A DNA stretch of 8,911 bases from Candidatus Fermentibacterota bacterium (GCA_030607835.1 JAUWJE010000058.1:1-8911); one strand, 5' to 3'; positions 1-7,190 are shown, counted from the first letter of the stretch. The notes: a model not told the origin generated them from the sequence alone. Program-made: numbers and translations.

Positions 1-381
1 AAGAGCAATGAGTCTCTCTTTTCTGAGAGCGCTCATCTTCATTTCAAGATATTCTCTGACTTTCTCAGGGCTGTCAATAACATGCGTACCCTTCTTTAAC
101 CTGAACGATTGCGTGGTGATGGAAGTTGCCAGGTTCAGGAGAACAGAAGCCGCTGGTCCTATTCCAGGTACAGTCTGAAGCATTGTGGGGGGTTGGTTCA
201 GCACACCGCGAAGAGATCCGAATTTCTCAATAAGTGCTGCAGCTGTCTCCTTTGTGTCCTTCCTCGGGATTGCATAGGTCAGAAGGAGTTCGAGTGCATC
301 TCTGTCCGAAAAACCCTTGATTCCAGCCTCAAGAAACCTCTGCCTGAGACGTTCTCTGTGGCCTTTTGTGGATAGACTCAT
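1..381 (-). CDS. radC: RadC family protein, N-terminal part (cut by window edge)
   Basis: The minus strand encodes 127 residues starting MSLSTKGHRERLRQRFLEAG, a typical RadC opening, followed by FSDRDALELLLTYAIPRKDT, which is the conserved N-terminal UPF0758 region. A helix-hairpin-helix-like segment (LQTVPGIGPAAS, about residues 75-86) follows. The last visible part (HVIDSPEKVREYLEMKMSAL) begins the JAB1/MPN metalloprotease-like domain, whose metal-binding HxH motif lies beyond the left edge. The ATG overlaps the mscS stop as ATGA, so translation is probably coupled; no strong ribosome binding site is visible just before it. RadC was named for DNA repair, but that role is disputed and the molecular function of the family is not settled. 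The family assignment is firm. Confidence 0.93.
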   Translation of the reverse strand, partial: MSLSTKGHRERLRQRFLEAGIKGFSDRDALELLLTYAIPRKDTKETAAALIEKFGSLRGVLNQPPTMLQTVPGIGPAASVLLNLATSITTQSFRLKKGTHVIDSPEKVREYLEMKMSALRKERLIAL

Positions 382-1433
382 TTTTCAAGATAAACTGTTG
401 TGGACGGGAAAGCGAAATCAAGTTCGAGATCGTACACGGTCCTCATGATATTCAGATTAAGGGCTTCCCTCTTGTTCAGCCAGATATTGTAGTCGGTTGT
501 CAGTATGAAGTATTTCATATCGATGTCCAGCGAGGAATCACCAAAACCGGTGAAATTCACATAAATATTATCGTTATCGATGGATTCATCGTCCATAAGC
601 AACTGTCGCAGCTGTATCAGGAGTTTTTCCATCTTGTCGGGAGTAGTGTCATAAGTTACTCCAATTGTTGTTGTTGTTCGTCTCATCGGGCGCTTGGAGA
701 AGTTATTGACGTTGGAGTCCATTATCTCCTTGTTGGGTATTGTTACAAGGGTTTTTTCCACTGTGCGTATTCTGGTCGAACGTATCCCAATCTCCTCAAC
801 CGTTCCGGTAACACCGTTGATCTCGACAAAATCCTCCACCATGAAAGGCCTGTCCAGGAAAATTACTACCGAAGCGAATATCCCCGATATGGAATCCTGA
901 GCTGCGAGAGCCAATGCCAGACCACCGATTCCCATTCCGGCGATAATTCCGCTTACAGGATATCCGTTTGACTGCATGTAGAAGATGATCCCGATTGCAA
1001 TAATGATGAATTTGGTGAGTTTACGGAGTATGGGTATCAGCTGATCATCCATCCTTGACTCGGTATCGGCTGCGATATCAGCCATCTGCTCAGCAACGGC
1101 GTCAATTGTTCTCATGAGGAGCCAGAGGATGTTTATCGTAAGAAGGAAGAGGAATACTTTTTTTATCCAGTCAACCGTAGAGAGTGGTAGTGAATGTATC
1201 AGCAGAGAGAGATAGATACCAACAATTACAATCAGGAAAACTGCCGGTTTAGTCAGATCCCTCGCAAGAGCTCCAATGAAACCAAGTTTTTTCTCTCCTG
1301 TTTTTTTCATTATGGAACTCAGAATGCTTTTCAGAGCGAAAGCCAGCAGTACTATGATGATTGATGTAGCGATTTTACCCAGAGGTAAACCACCTGTACT
1401 GTAGTTGTAAATATCTGCCAGTGCTTCACTCAT
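378..1433 (-). CDS. mscS: MscS-family mechanosensitive ion channel
   Basis: This 351-aa inner-membrane protein should open under membrane tension and release solutes after hypo-osmotic shock. Hydrophobic segments lie near residues 17-41, 61-85, 91-112 and 140-153. The Gly/Ala-rich pore helix follows (GIIAGMGIGGLALALAAQD, 162-180). The soluble beta domain then carries the family motif DFVEINGVTGTVEEIGIRST (201-220) and IPNKEIMDSNVNNFS (232-246). Length and four to five membrane helices resemble YnaI-type members more than the 286-aa E. coli MscS. The reading frame also has a TTG ten codons upstream (1463), but the ATG at 1433 has GGAGG seven bases before it and is preferred. Its stop overlaps the radC start by 4 bp, so the two form one transcription unit. 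The specific conductance or ion preference cannot be read from the sequence. Confidence 0.95.
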   Translation of the reverse strand: MSEALADIYNYSTGGLPLGKIATSIIIVLLAFALKSILSSIMKKTGEKKLGFIGALARDLTKPAVFLIVIVGIYLSLLIHSLPLSTVDWIKKVFLFLLTINILWLLMRTIDAVAEQMADIAADTESRMDDQLIPILRKLTKFIIIAIGIIFYMQSNGYPVSGIIAGMGIGGLALALAAQDSISGIFASVVIFLDRPFMVEDFVEINGVTGTVEEIGIRSTRIRTVEKTLVTIPNKEIMDSNVNNFSKRPMRRTTTTIGVTYDTTPDKMEKLLIQLRQLLMDDESIDNDNIYVNFTGFGDSSLDIDMKYFILTTDYNIWLNKREALNLNIMRTVYDLELDFAFPSTTVYLEK

Positions 1434-1440
1434 TCTCTTA

Positions 1441-1445
1441 CCTCC
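1441..1445 (-). promoter_or_regulatory. Ribosome binding site of mscS
   Basis: On the minus strand GGAGG precedes ATG at 1433 with a 7-base spacer (taagaga). This near-ideal spacing decides the start and argues against the in-frame TTG at 1463, which lies upstream of the site. Confidence 0.8.
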
Positions 1446-1478
1446 ACAGTGGGGTTCATTCAAATTCTATACCCGAGC

Positions 1479-1507
1479 AAAATGAAGAAGGTAATTGATG
1501 GTGTCAA
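1479..1507 (-). promoter_or_regulatory. Candidate promoter of mscS-radC
   Basis: Reading the minus strand, TTGACA (1507 to 1502) is followed after 17 bp by CATTTT (1484 to 1479), a poor -10 (3 of 6). Transcription would begin near 1472, leaving a leader of about 40 bases. A better -10 sequence alone (TAGAAT, 1469 to 1464) lacks a matching -35. This is a weak prediction. Confidence 0.3.
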
Positions 1508-1628
1508 CTTGCTCCGGGAATCTTGTTTGTAACTGTGTTATATTAAATTGATATGTAATGGATGAATAGCAGTGAAGTATATTGAACTGGATGCCTTTTA
1601 AGGATTGCTCCACTATTCTGATTACCTG

Positions 1629-1659
1629 TTGACAATTGTAGATGTAACACACATCTAAA
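1629..1659 (+). promoter_or_regulatory. Candidate promoter of lepB
   Basis: A perfect -35 hexamer TTGACA (1629-1634) is followed after 19 bp by TCTAAA (1654-1659), a 4-of-6 match to the -10. The start would fall near 1666 and give a leader of about 30 bases that includes the GGAGGT site. The long spacer makes this uncertain. The inverted repeat at 1639-1657 lies between and across these boxes. Confidence 0.35.
1639..1657. repeat. Perfect 7-bp inverted repeat, possible operator
   Basis: TAGATGT (1639-1645) and ACATCTA (1651-1657) are exact reverse complements separated by AACAC. The dyad sits downstream of the TTGACA box and overlaps the only plausible -10, where a repressor would block the polymerase. 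There is no T-run after it, so it does not look like a terminator. An overlapping 8-bp palindrome ACAATTGT lies at 1632-1639. Confidence 0.55.
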
Positions 1660-1686
1660 TGTCTTGCTCATTTTAATGAATAACCT

Positions 1687-1692
1687 GGAGGT
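1687..1692 (+). promoter_or_regulatory. Ribosome binding site of lepB
   Basis: GGAGGT lies three bases before TTG at 1696. The frame has a TAA at 1681-1683, and the next in-frame ATG falls inside the catalytic Ser motif, so TTG must be the start despite the short spacing. Confidence 0.75.
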
Positions 1693-1695
1693 ATC

Positions 1696-2427
1696 TTGAA
1701 GTTCGCAAAGATTCGAGACTGGATACTGCAGCTTTCTTTGGCTTTGATCATATTTTTTGGATTCCTGCGACCATTTGTCATAGAAGCATTCAGGATTCCT
1801 ACACCGAGTATGGAGGGAACCATGCTGGTGGGAGATCATCTACTTGTTATGAAAGTAGAAGAGGGACAGCGAATCCCCTGGTCCGATAAAATGGAGCCTC
1901 TATTTCATAATTACCGAGGTAATTCCCACGGACTGCTCATGCCCGCGACAGGTGATCCGGAGACTGGTGAGATACTGGTATTCAAATGTCCCGCAACGGG
2001 AAAGGATTACATCAAACGTACTGTAGCTGTGGCAGGTGATACTATCAGAGTAAGTGGAGATACCTTATACGTAAACGGGCAGCCATCCCCTGACTGGGCG
2101 TTATGCTATCAGGATCAATTCGAACAGAGTCCTACTGATCGGGCATGGCCTGATTGCATTGATGAGCTGTACGGAAGAGTACAGAATCTCGCCTACTGGA
2201 AGATGAGAAACAACTGCATTATTACCGAGGATGGTCTCCTGGCTTACGTCGTTCCCGAAGAGCACATATTCATGATGGGGGATAACCGGGATCACAGCGA
2301 GGACAGCAGGGTATGGGGAGCATTGCCGGTTGATCTGATAAAAGGCGAAGCACTCATAACTTACTGGTCATGGACACCTGGTGATGGTCTTCCCAAGTTT
2401 GACAGAGTAGCGAGGTTGATCAGGTGA
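1696..2427 (+). CDS. lepB: Signal peptidase I
   Basis: This 243-aa membrane-anchored serine protease removes signal peptides from exported proteins on the outer face of the inner membrane. One N-terminal membrane helix spans about residues 9-28. Box B (PTPSMEGTM, 35-43) gives nucleophile Ser38. Box D (DYIKRTVAVAGD, 104-115) gives the general base Lys107. Box E (MGDNRDHSEDSRVWG, 194-208) is also intact. The Ser-Lys distance of 69 residues is longer than in compact Gram-positive enzymes, and an extended segment lies between about 130 and 185, as is common in Gram-negative forms. Translation starts at TTG, the only usable codon after an in-frame TAA at 1681. The stop overlaps the next gene by GTGA. 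Identification is secure. Confidence 0.96.
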   Translation: MKFAKIRDWILQLSLALIIFFGFLRPFVIEAFRIPTPSMEGTMLVGDHLLVMKVEEGQRIPWSDKMEPLFHNYRGNSHGLLMPATGDPETGEILVFKCPATGKDYIKRTVAVAGDTIRVSGDTLYVNGQPSPDWALCYQDQFEQSPTDRAWPDCIDELYGRVQNLAYWKMRNNCIITEDGLLAYVVPEEHIFMMGDNRDHSEDSRVWGALPVDLIKGEALITYWSWTPGDGLPKFDRVARLIR

Positions 2428-3380
2428 ACGATATTCTGCTGAATGAAACTCTGCCTTACTCCCAAGCGTATTTTGAGAGAATATCAGTTCGATTTCTGAA
2501 CCTGAGAGAACTTTCAAGAGGAGCTCTCGAAAGCAGAGACCTCCACAGAGATGGATACTGGAGAATTGATAACAGAACAGGTGTTGTTGCCTACCACGCT
2601 ATTAAGAACGGGACGCCCTATCGATTTATCGGACGGGAAGCAAAAGGGCTTGAGGATTTCCTGCACTGGCTTGAGAGTGACGTTAAAGAATTGCACCTGT
2701 CCTATTACTTCGTTGAAAACAATGTACTGAAATACCTTCTCAGATGTTGGACCGATCAACCTGTTCTGAGGAAGCTGAATGGATCCAAAGGACAGATTAT
2801 GGATCTATATGAGAAGCTCATAGGAAAAGGGGAATCCGGTCTTATCAGGACTGTTAAGGGTGGTATCACAGCTCTGTTTCCGATCGATAACGGGAAAGCT
2901 GATATTGGCTGGTTGCCGGGTAGAACCCTGGATGGTCCGGAAGTCTGGGAATATCTTGAGTATGAAGCTTCGACAGGATGCTCAGGATACTTTTATCCCG
3001 GGGAAACTCAATCGTTATCCGGTGTAGGTCTTGATGAGATCTCGCTTCTTCTCAGTGCTTTTAATAGCTGGTATACAGTGCTTCTGGATATGTGGCCGGA
3101 CTGCTTCATGCAGTCAGTCCATATATTCGGAACCATGAGAAAAGAGATACCTTTACTTGGAAAGCTTGTTCTAATACCAGATGAAGGTCTGCAGCAAAAA
3201 AAAGCTTTCGATGATCCTCAAAGACTTCCTGAAGATATTATATATCTCGTGAAGGCCATTTCACAGGAAAATGCACATCCGGATAAATGCATTCAGCTTT
3301 TCAAAGACATTAATTCCGACCAGAGACATGCTCTGACTTCAGCCGGTCTAGGTGAACTGATGGGTAATAAGAAGGCGTAG
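2424..3380 (+). CDS. Uncharacterised 318-aa protein coupled to lepB
   Basis: I do not recognise this family. The protein has no signal peptide or membrane helix and should be cytoplasmic. Its GTG start overlaps the lepB stop as GTGA, with GAGG (2412-2415) eight bases upstream, so co-translation with signal peptidase I is likely. Two segments look alike: residues 44-84 (GYWRIDNRTGVVAYHAIKNG onward) and 139-180 (GLIRTVKGGITALFPIDNG onward). Each shows a Gly-x-x-Arg strand, a [RK]xG[VI]xA strand, an NG turn, then a helix rich in Glu, Trp and Leu. This strand-turn-helix order recalls the DUF4388 type of domain found in bacterial regulatory proteins, but that likeness is only by eye. The C-terminal third (about 205-318) is mostly helical. 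Codon use looks like the neighbours, so it appears native and expressed. Confidence 0.8.
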   Translation: MNDILLNETLPYSQAYFERISVRFLNLRELSRGALESRDLHRDGYWRIDNRTGVVAYHAIKNGTPYRFIGREAKGLEDFLHWLESDVKELHLSYYFVENNVLKYLLRCWTDQPVLRKLNGSKGQIMDLYEKLIGKGESGLIRTVKGGITALFPIDNGKADIGWLPGRTLDGPEVWEYLEYEASTGCSGYFYPGETQSLSGVGLDEISLLLSAFNSWYTVLLDMWPDCFMQSVHIFGTMRKEIPLLGKLVLIPDEGLQQKKAFDDPQRLPEDIIYLVKAISQENAHPDKCIQLFKDINSDQRHALTSAGLGELMGNKKA

Positions 3381-3386
3381 CCAGGA

Positions 3387-4046
3387 TCAGCTCTGAAGGT
3401 AGCGCTTGATATCCTCCTGTGTACCCATGATGAATATGTGATCATCTTCTCTGAAGACATCGTCCGGTCTGGGAATCCTGTACTTCCTTCCATCATCCGT
3501 CATTCTTCCGATGTACGCAATATTCAGACCGAAGACACGGCGAATGTCCAGGTCTCTCAGCATCCGACCAACCATTGCTTCCTTGACTTCCACGTGCGCG
3601 AAGACAATTCCGCCCGAGAGGGGTATATAGGATTCTACTCCCTGTAGAGTGAGTCGCCTTGCTTCGGTGACACCCTGCGTCTGTTCAGGAGTGTAGATAT
3701 GATCAGCCCCGACTGCCTGCAGAATTCGTGCCTCACGTTTACTTGTGGCTCTGCTGTGAACCTTCAAACCCATATCCTTGAGTATTTTAGTTACAAGGAC
3801 ATTAGAACCGAAATCTTCCCCAATCGCGACAATGACAAGGTCCATGCTCGCCAGACCATGTGCCTCAAGAATATTCTCATCAGTGCAGTCAAAAGCTACG
3901 GCTGCAGAGACTGAATTACTGATCTCCTGTACAAGACGCTCGCTCTTATCAATTGCAAGCACTTCTGCACCAAGATCTTCAAGCTTTGTCGCCATGCTGA
4001 ATCCAAATGAGCCAAGTCCGATTACCGCGAATTTTTGTGCTTTCAA
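3387..4046 (-). CDS. ktrA: KtrA/TrkA-type potassium uptake regulatory subunit (RCK)
   Basis: This 219-aa cytoplasmic protein has one RCK_N and one RCK_C domain, the KtrA layout, and not the doubled 450-aa TrkA layout. The Rossmann nucleotide site is VIGLGSFG (8-15), with Asp32 at the end of strand two (LAIDK) positioned to hold the ribose. The conserved IVAIGEDFGSN (71-81) and GADHIYTPEQTQG (113-125) follow. RCK_C covers about 135-219. As a ring on the membrane partner it would gate K+ flow in response to ATP/ADP or NAD(H). The start is TTG: an in-frame TAG lies nine codons upstream, no ATG is available, and GGAG (4057-4060) precedes it by ten bases. It lies 18 bp downstream of the channel subunit in the same unit. 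Confidence 0.93.
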   Translation of the reverse strand: MKAQKFAVIGLGSFGFSMATKLEDLGAEVLAIDKSERLVQEISNSVSAAVAFDCTDENILEAHGLASMDLVIVAIGEDFGSNVLVTKILKDMGLKVHSRATSKREARILQAVGADHIYTPEQTQGVTEARRLTLQGVESYIPLSGGIVFAHVEVKEAMVGRMLRDLDIRRVFGLNIAYIGRMTDDGRKYRIPRPDDVFREDDHIFIMGTQEDIKRYLQS

Positions 4047-4064
4047 TATTATCCGTCTCCGATT

Positions 4065-5852
4065 CTATCCAATTGTAATTCGTGTTTCGGGATATCTGTA
4101 GCTCATAACATGCTTTCTGCCAGTTGCAGCAGCTAGTGTGGCTGGTCCAATCCTTCCCACAAACATCGTTAGAATGATTATTACCTTTCCAACCCAGGTC
4201 AAACCTGCAGTGGGTCCGGTTGATAGACCTACAGTGCCGAAAGCGCTCATTGATTCGAAAATATAGTCAAATGGTCCAAAATCCTGTGACGAATTCTGTT
4301 CGGAGATAAGTAGAAGTCCTGCTGAGACGGTGAAAACCATTCCTCCTAGAAGGAGTACGGCAGCCACTCGGTTAATGTCATGAGGTGAAATGTTGCGATG
4401 CCAGATCTCCGTTGATGGTTTTCTTCGAATAAGTGACATGAAACTCATGAATATCACACCAATTGTGCTGGTCTTTACGCCGCCACCCGTTCCACCCGGC
4501 GATGCTCCTATGAACATCAGCGCAATAATAAACCATTGCATCGCGGGAAGGAGAGTAGACGTGGGGACGGTATTGAATCCTGCTGTTCGAGGTGTTATGG
4601 ATCCGAGGAAAGCATTTGAGATTTTCTGAGAAAAACTCATTCCGGCAAGAGAATTGTTCCACTCAAACCCAAGGAATAATCCAAAGCCAACTACTATGAG
4701 TATTGCCGTGATCCAGAGTACGAGTTTTACCTGCACTGACATGCGCATACCGGTTCCTGTTTTCATTCTGTGAAGGATTCGTGCACCCAGGGAAGTAAGA
4801 ACCAGGAAACCGATTCCGCCAAGCACGATCAAGCTGCCGATAGTTATAGCGATTCCGGGAGCATGCGCGAAAGCTTCCAGATTGCTTGGATTGCTGAAAT
4901 AACCTGATGAAGTAACTGCAAGAGTACGATTCAGACTGAAACCTGCATTGCAGAATGCGGAAACACTATGGAAGATCGATTGCCAGATCTTGAAATTCAT
5001 CGTCCATCCGACAGGCTGACCATCCCATACCAGGTAGAGTATGAAAGCTCCGGCACTTTCAATTGTCAGTGTCCAACCGATAATTGAACCCATTATCCTC
5101 TTGAGGTCGTTTATAAAGTCACTATCCATTACCTGAACAAGCGAAGCTGATTCTCGAAGACCGGCGTTGTGTCCTAGAAACAGCGCGAAGAATGCCACAA
5201 ATGTCATTATTCCCAGGCCGCCCACCTGTATGAGAATCAGGATTATCGTCTGCCCGAAAATAGTGAAATCCGTTGCTGTATCTCTCACAATGAGTCCCGT
5301 TACACACGTTGCAGATGTAGACGTGAAAACCGCGTCGATCACTCCGATACTGCTCCCGGGGGGAGTCGCGTTTGGGAGAAGCAGCATTGCTGATCCAAAA
5401 GCGATAACGATGGCGAATGAAACCGGAAGAATGGCAGCCGGGGAGAGGTGATCCAGAGCCCAGGACCCAAAAAGCGCAAGGAGCACTCTCACGGAACAGA
5501 GAGTACTGTATATAAGCGATATTTTTATGATGAGTGCTAATCCAGCCGGCAATACACCTTGCTGGATTGTCCTGATTACGACGATAAGAATCGCAATGAT
5601 GTAGAGGAAAGAGAAGAGAAGCAGCCATTTTTCGTCGGTGAATCTGTCCTTGAATGATGAAACTCCATCAGGCAGGACTATTCCAGCGAGGAACATCAGG
5701 GATATGAAGATAATCAGAATATCAGCTGCCAGCAGAATATCCGGTGATCGGAGAGATAGCCCGAATAGCGCAATAAGAACAGCAAAAACACATAATGAAA
5801 GAAAGAGTCGAACCCGACTGCTTCCAATGAATTTGTTATCCAATGCGACCAT
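4065..5852 (-). CDS. ktrB: KtrB/TrkH-type potassium translocating subunit
   Basis: This integral membrane protein (595 aa from ATG 5852) conducts K+, probably with Na+ or H+ coupling. The four selectivity loops are visible: TSATCVTGL (about 179-187), FCNAGFS (300-306), TPRTAGFNT (420-428) and SAFGTVGLS (536-544), each with its central Gly. The gating loop GGTGGGVKT (453-461) is also present. About 135 residues with four hydrophobic segments precede the usual KtrB core, which begins near SPAAILPVSF. Similar 600-residue members are known in FCB-group bacteria. The start is uncertain: GTG 5885 would lie inside the predicted promoter, ATG 5852 is only one base from GGGGAGG, and TTG 5843 has a ten-base spacer. 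The RCK gene follows it 18 bp downstream, which supports a two-subunit transporter. Confidence 0.94.
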   Translation of the reverse strand: MVALDNKFIGSSRVRLFLSLCVFAVLIALFGLSLRSPDILLAADILIIFISLMFLAGIVLPDGVSSFKDRFTDEKWLLLFSFLYIIAILIVVIRTIQQGVLPAGLALIIKISLIYSTLCSVRVLLALFGSWALDHLSPAAILPVSFAIVIAFGSAMLLLPNATPPGSSIGVIDAVFTSTSATCVTGLIVRDTATDFTIFGQTIILILIQVGGLGIMTFVAFFALFLGHNAGLRESASLVQVMDSDFINDLKRIMGSIIGWTLTIESAGAFILYLVWDGQPVGWTMNFKIWQSIFHSVSAFCNAGFSLNRTLAVTSSGYFSNPSNLEAFAHAPGIAITIGSLIVLGGIGFLVLTSLGARILHRMKTGTGMRMSVQVKLVLWITAILIVVGFGLFLGFEWNNSLAGMSFSQKISNAFLGSITPRTAGFNTVPTSTLLPAMQWFIIALMFIGASPGGTGGGVKTSTIGVIFMSFMSLIRRKPSTEIWHRNISPHDINRVAAVLLLGGMVFTVSAGLLLISEQNSSQDFGPFDYIFESMSAFGTVGLSTGPTAGLTWVGKVIIILTMFVGRIGPATLAAATGRKHVMSYRYPETRITIG

Positions 5853-5853
5853 A

Positions 5854-5860
5854 CCTCCCC
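5854..5860 (-). promoter_or_regulatory. Strong Shine-Dalgarno sequence of ktrB
   Basis: GGGGAGG on the minus strand lies one base before ATG 5852 and ten bases before in-frame TTG 5843. The first spacing is too short for normal initiation, so the TTG may be the true start, giving a protein three residues shorter. Confidence 0.6.
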
Positions 5861-5875
5861 GCCACGGTTTCAAGC

Positions 5876-5904
5876 ATATTAACACTCAATGCACGCTCGG
5901 TCAA
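5876..5904 (-). promoter_or_regulatory. Candidate promoter of ktrB-ktrA
   Basis: On the minus strand TTGACC (5904 to 5899, 5 of 6) is followed after exactly 17 bp by TAATAT (5881 to 5876, 4 of 6). Transcription would start near 5869, just ahead of GGGGAGG. The position excludes the longer GTG start at 5885, which lies upstream of the predicted transcript. Confidence 0.5.
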
Positions 5905-5910
5905 ATACGA

Positions 5911-5915
5911 AAGGA
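5911..5915 (+). promoter_or_regulatory. Ribosome binding site of the aldolase-like gene
   Basis: AAGGA lies six bases before ATG 5922. This favours 5922 over the in-frame ATG at 5889, which has no such site and would add 11 residues unlike the family. Confidence 0.7.
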
Positions 5916-5921
5916 ATTCAA

Positions 5922-7190
5922 ATGATCAATGAGGTGGAGTACGACAGATTCCTTAATCTAAGGCCTTTGAATGTAACAAGAGCGTTTCCCGAGAGCAGAT
6001 GTGCTCTTGTAAGCATGAAAGATATAGCTGCGGTTGCTATTGAAAAGAACGCCATTGTCATGGCTGCAAATATTCGCAATCCCCTGAGTGCCCTGGGAAT
6101 CCTTCGGGCCGCGAAAAAAGTCGACTCTTTTGTTCTGCTGGAACTGGCAAAATCAGAAGCTGGTTATACGGGAGTGAATTTCAGAAATCTTCCATGGTTT
6201 GCGTTGCAGTTCTCAAGTACTATTGAAGATAAAACCGTTTTCGGTCTGCATATGGACCATTATGCGATTAAATCAACCAGAGACAGAGATGAGGCAATCG
6301 TAACCGTTCCTGATGCCATTTCAAGGGGCTGGACTTCGGTGGCTGTTGACGCATCGCACAACCCGGATTACGAGAACCTGATCTTCACTCGCGATCTCTC
6401 GATGCACATTCCACCATATATTGGTCTTGAAGTTGAAGTTGGTGAGATAAAGGGTGCCGGGGTTATCACAACAATTGAGGAAGCGGAGTATTTCATTGGA
6501 GGTCTTAACAGCTGGGGGATATTCCCGGATTTTCTCGCGATCTCAAATGGATCCAAACATGGTACTTACGATTCTTCCAAGGGTGAAGGTGAGGGAATTG
6601 ACCTGAGAAGAACCGGAGAAATAGCGAATGCAATATTTCAGTACCATTGCAAGATTGCGCAGCATGGAATCAGTGGAACCCCGCTGGATAAGGTTGGGCA
6701 TTTCAAAGAGTACGGTATTAACAAGGGTAATGTCGGAACTCTCTGGCAGAATATCCTGTTCGGTCTGGAAATCGATCCTGACAGTGGCAATGCTGTTATT
6801 GAAAATGGATCTTTTGTGAAGCTTTCCGATAAGGGGATTCCGAATAATCTATGGGACGAAATAGTGTTATGGGCTGATTCATTGGGATATCCCCGTAATT
6901 CAGGTGATTACAAAAAAGCAAATCTGCCTTTCCACTACAGAATAATGGGTCTGCCGGACATTTACAGAAATCGTATTCTGGAGGAAACTGAGGAATGGGC
7001 GCTCAGGTTCTTCGAAGCATTTAACTCAGCTGGAACCGGAACTGCGGTTATTGATAGAATCCTTCAGAGAGATGATTGGAACTCTGCTCCCGAACGATCC
7101 ACAACGGCGATCAGGAATAATTACTCCGCATCCTGCGCACCTGATGCCGGCAATGAACTTGATGAAAAAGGGGAGGACTTCTCCGACTGA
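5922..7190 (+). CDS. Class II fructose-bisphosphate aldolase-like protein
   Basis: The 422-aa product shows the ordered motifs of the zinc-dependent class II aldolases. GLHMDHYAIK (108-117) supplies catalytic Asp112 and zinc ligand His113. SVAVDASHNPDYEN (139-152) matches the MxDxS strand. GLEVEVGEIKG (168-178) matches the ExExG strand. NGSKHGTY (209-216) supplies His213 and IAQHGISGTP (245-254) supplies His248. INKGNVGT (266-273) matches the phosphate-binding KxNxxT loop. Members normally cleave fructose- or tagatose-bisphosphate, or related ketoses, to dihydroxyacetone phosphate and an aldehyde. The sequence is divergent and longer than usual (family about 285-360): there is extra helical sequence after residue 280 and a polar tail after about 385. 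The substrate is therefore not settled. It is followed by pyrC in the same frame after 15 bases. Confidence 0.8.
   Translation: MINEVEYDRFLNLRPLNVTRAFPESRCALVSMKDIAAVAIEKNAIVMAANIRNPLSALGILRAAKKVDSFVLLELAKSEAGYTGVNFRNLPWFALQFSSTIEDKTVFGLHMDHYAIKSTRDRDEAIVTVPDAISRGWTSVAVDASHNPDYENLIFTRDLSMHIPPYIGLEVEVGEIKGAGVITTIEEAEYFIGGLNSWGIFPDFLAISNGSKHGTYDSSKGEGEGIDLRRTGEIANAIFQYHCKIAQHGISGTPLDKVGHFKEYGINKGNVGTLWQNILFGLEIDPDSGNAVIENGSFVKLSDKGIPNNLWDEIVLWADSLGYPRNSGDYKKANLPFHYRIMGLPDIYRNRILEETEEWALRFFEAFNSAGTGTAVIDRILQRDDWNSAPERSTTAIRNNYSASCAPDAGNELDEKGEDFSD

Larger units (their letters stand above)
1434..1695. other. Divergent intergenic region between mscS and lepB
   Basis: This AT-rich 262-bp stretch separates two outward-facing transcription units. 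It carries a perfect TTGACA on each strand (1502-1507 minus, 1629-1634 plus), a 7-bp inverted repeat at 1639-1657, and both ribosome binding sites. Short reading frames cross it on the minus strand, but they lack recognisable products and one runs into lepB antisense. I see no RNA gene or terminator hairpin. Confidence 0.7.

Noticed and set aside
366..971. 201-aa open frame on the plus strand
   Set aside because: It lies antisense inside the clear mscS gene, has no ribosome binding site and no recognisable domain.
1467..1839. Two short minus-strand frames (61 and 98 aa) crossing the intergenic region
   Set aside because: Composition is not protein-like, neither has a good ribosome binding site, and one runs antisense into the lepB catalytic region.
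5122..5628. 168-aa open frame on the minus strand
   Set aside because: It is an alternative frame inside ktrB, whose membrane and selectivity-loop motifs occupy the true frame throughout.
378..5885. MscS plus Ktr genes as one osmotic-stress cluster
   Set aside because: They are on separate transcription units with lepB and an unknown gene between them, so shared control is not shown by the sequence.
5879..5906. TTAACA with 16 bp to TCAAAT as a promoter for the aldolase-like gene
   Set aside because: The transcript would start near 5913, inside the ribosome binding site at 5911-5915, leaving no usable leader.
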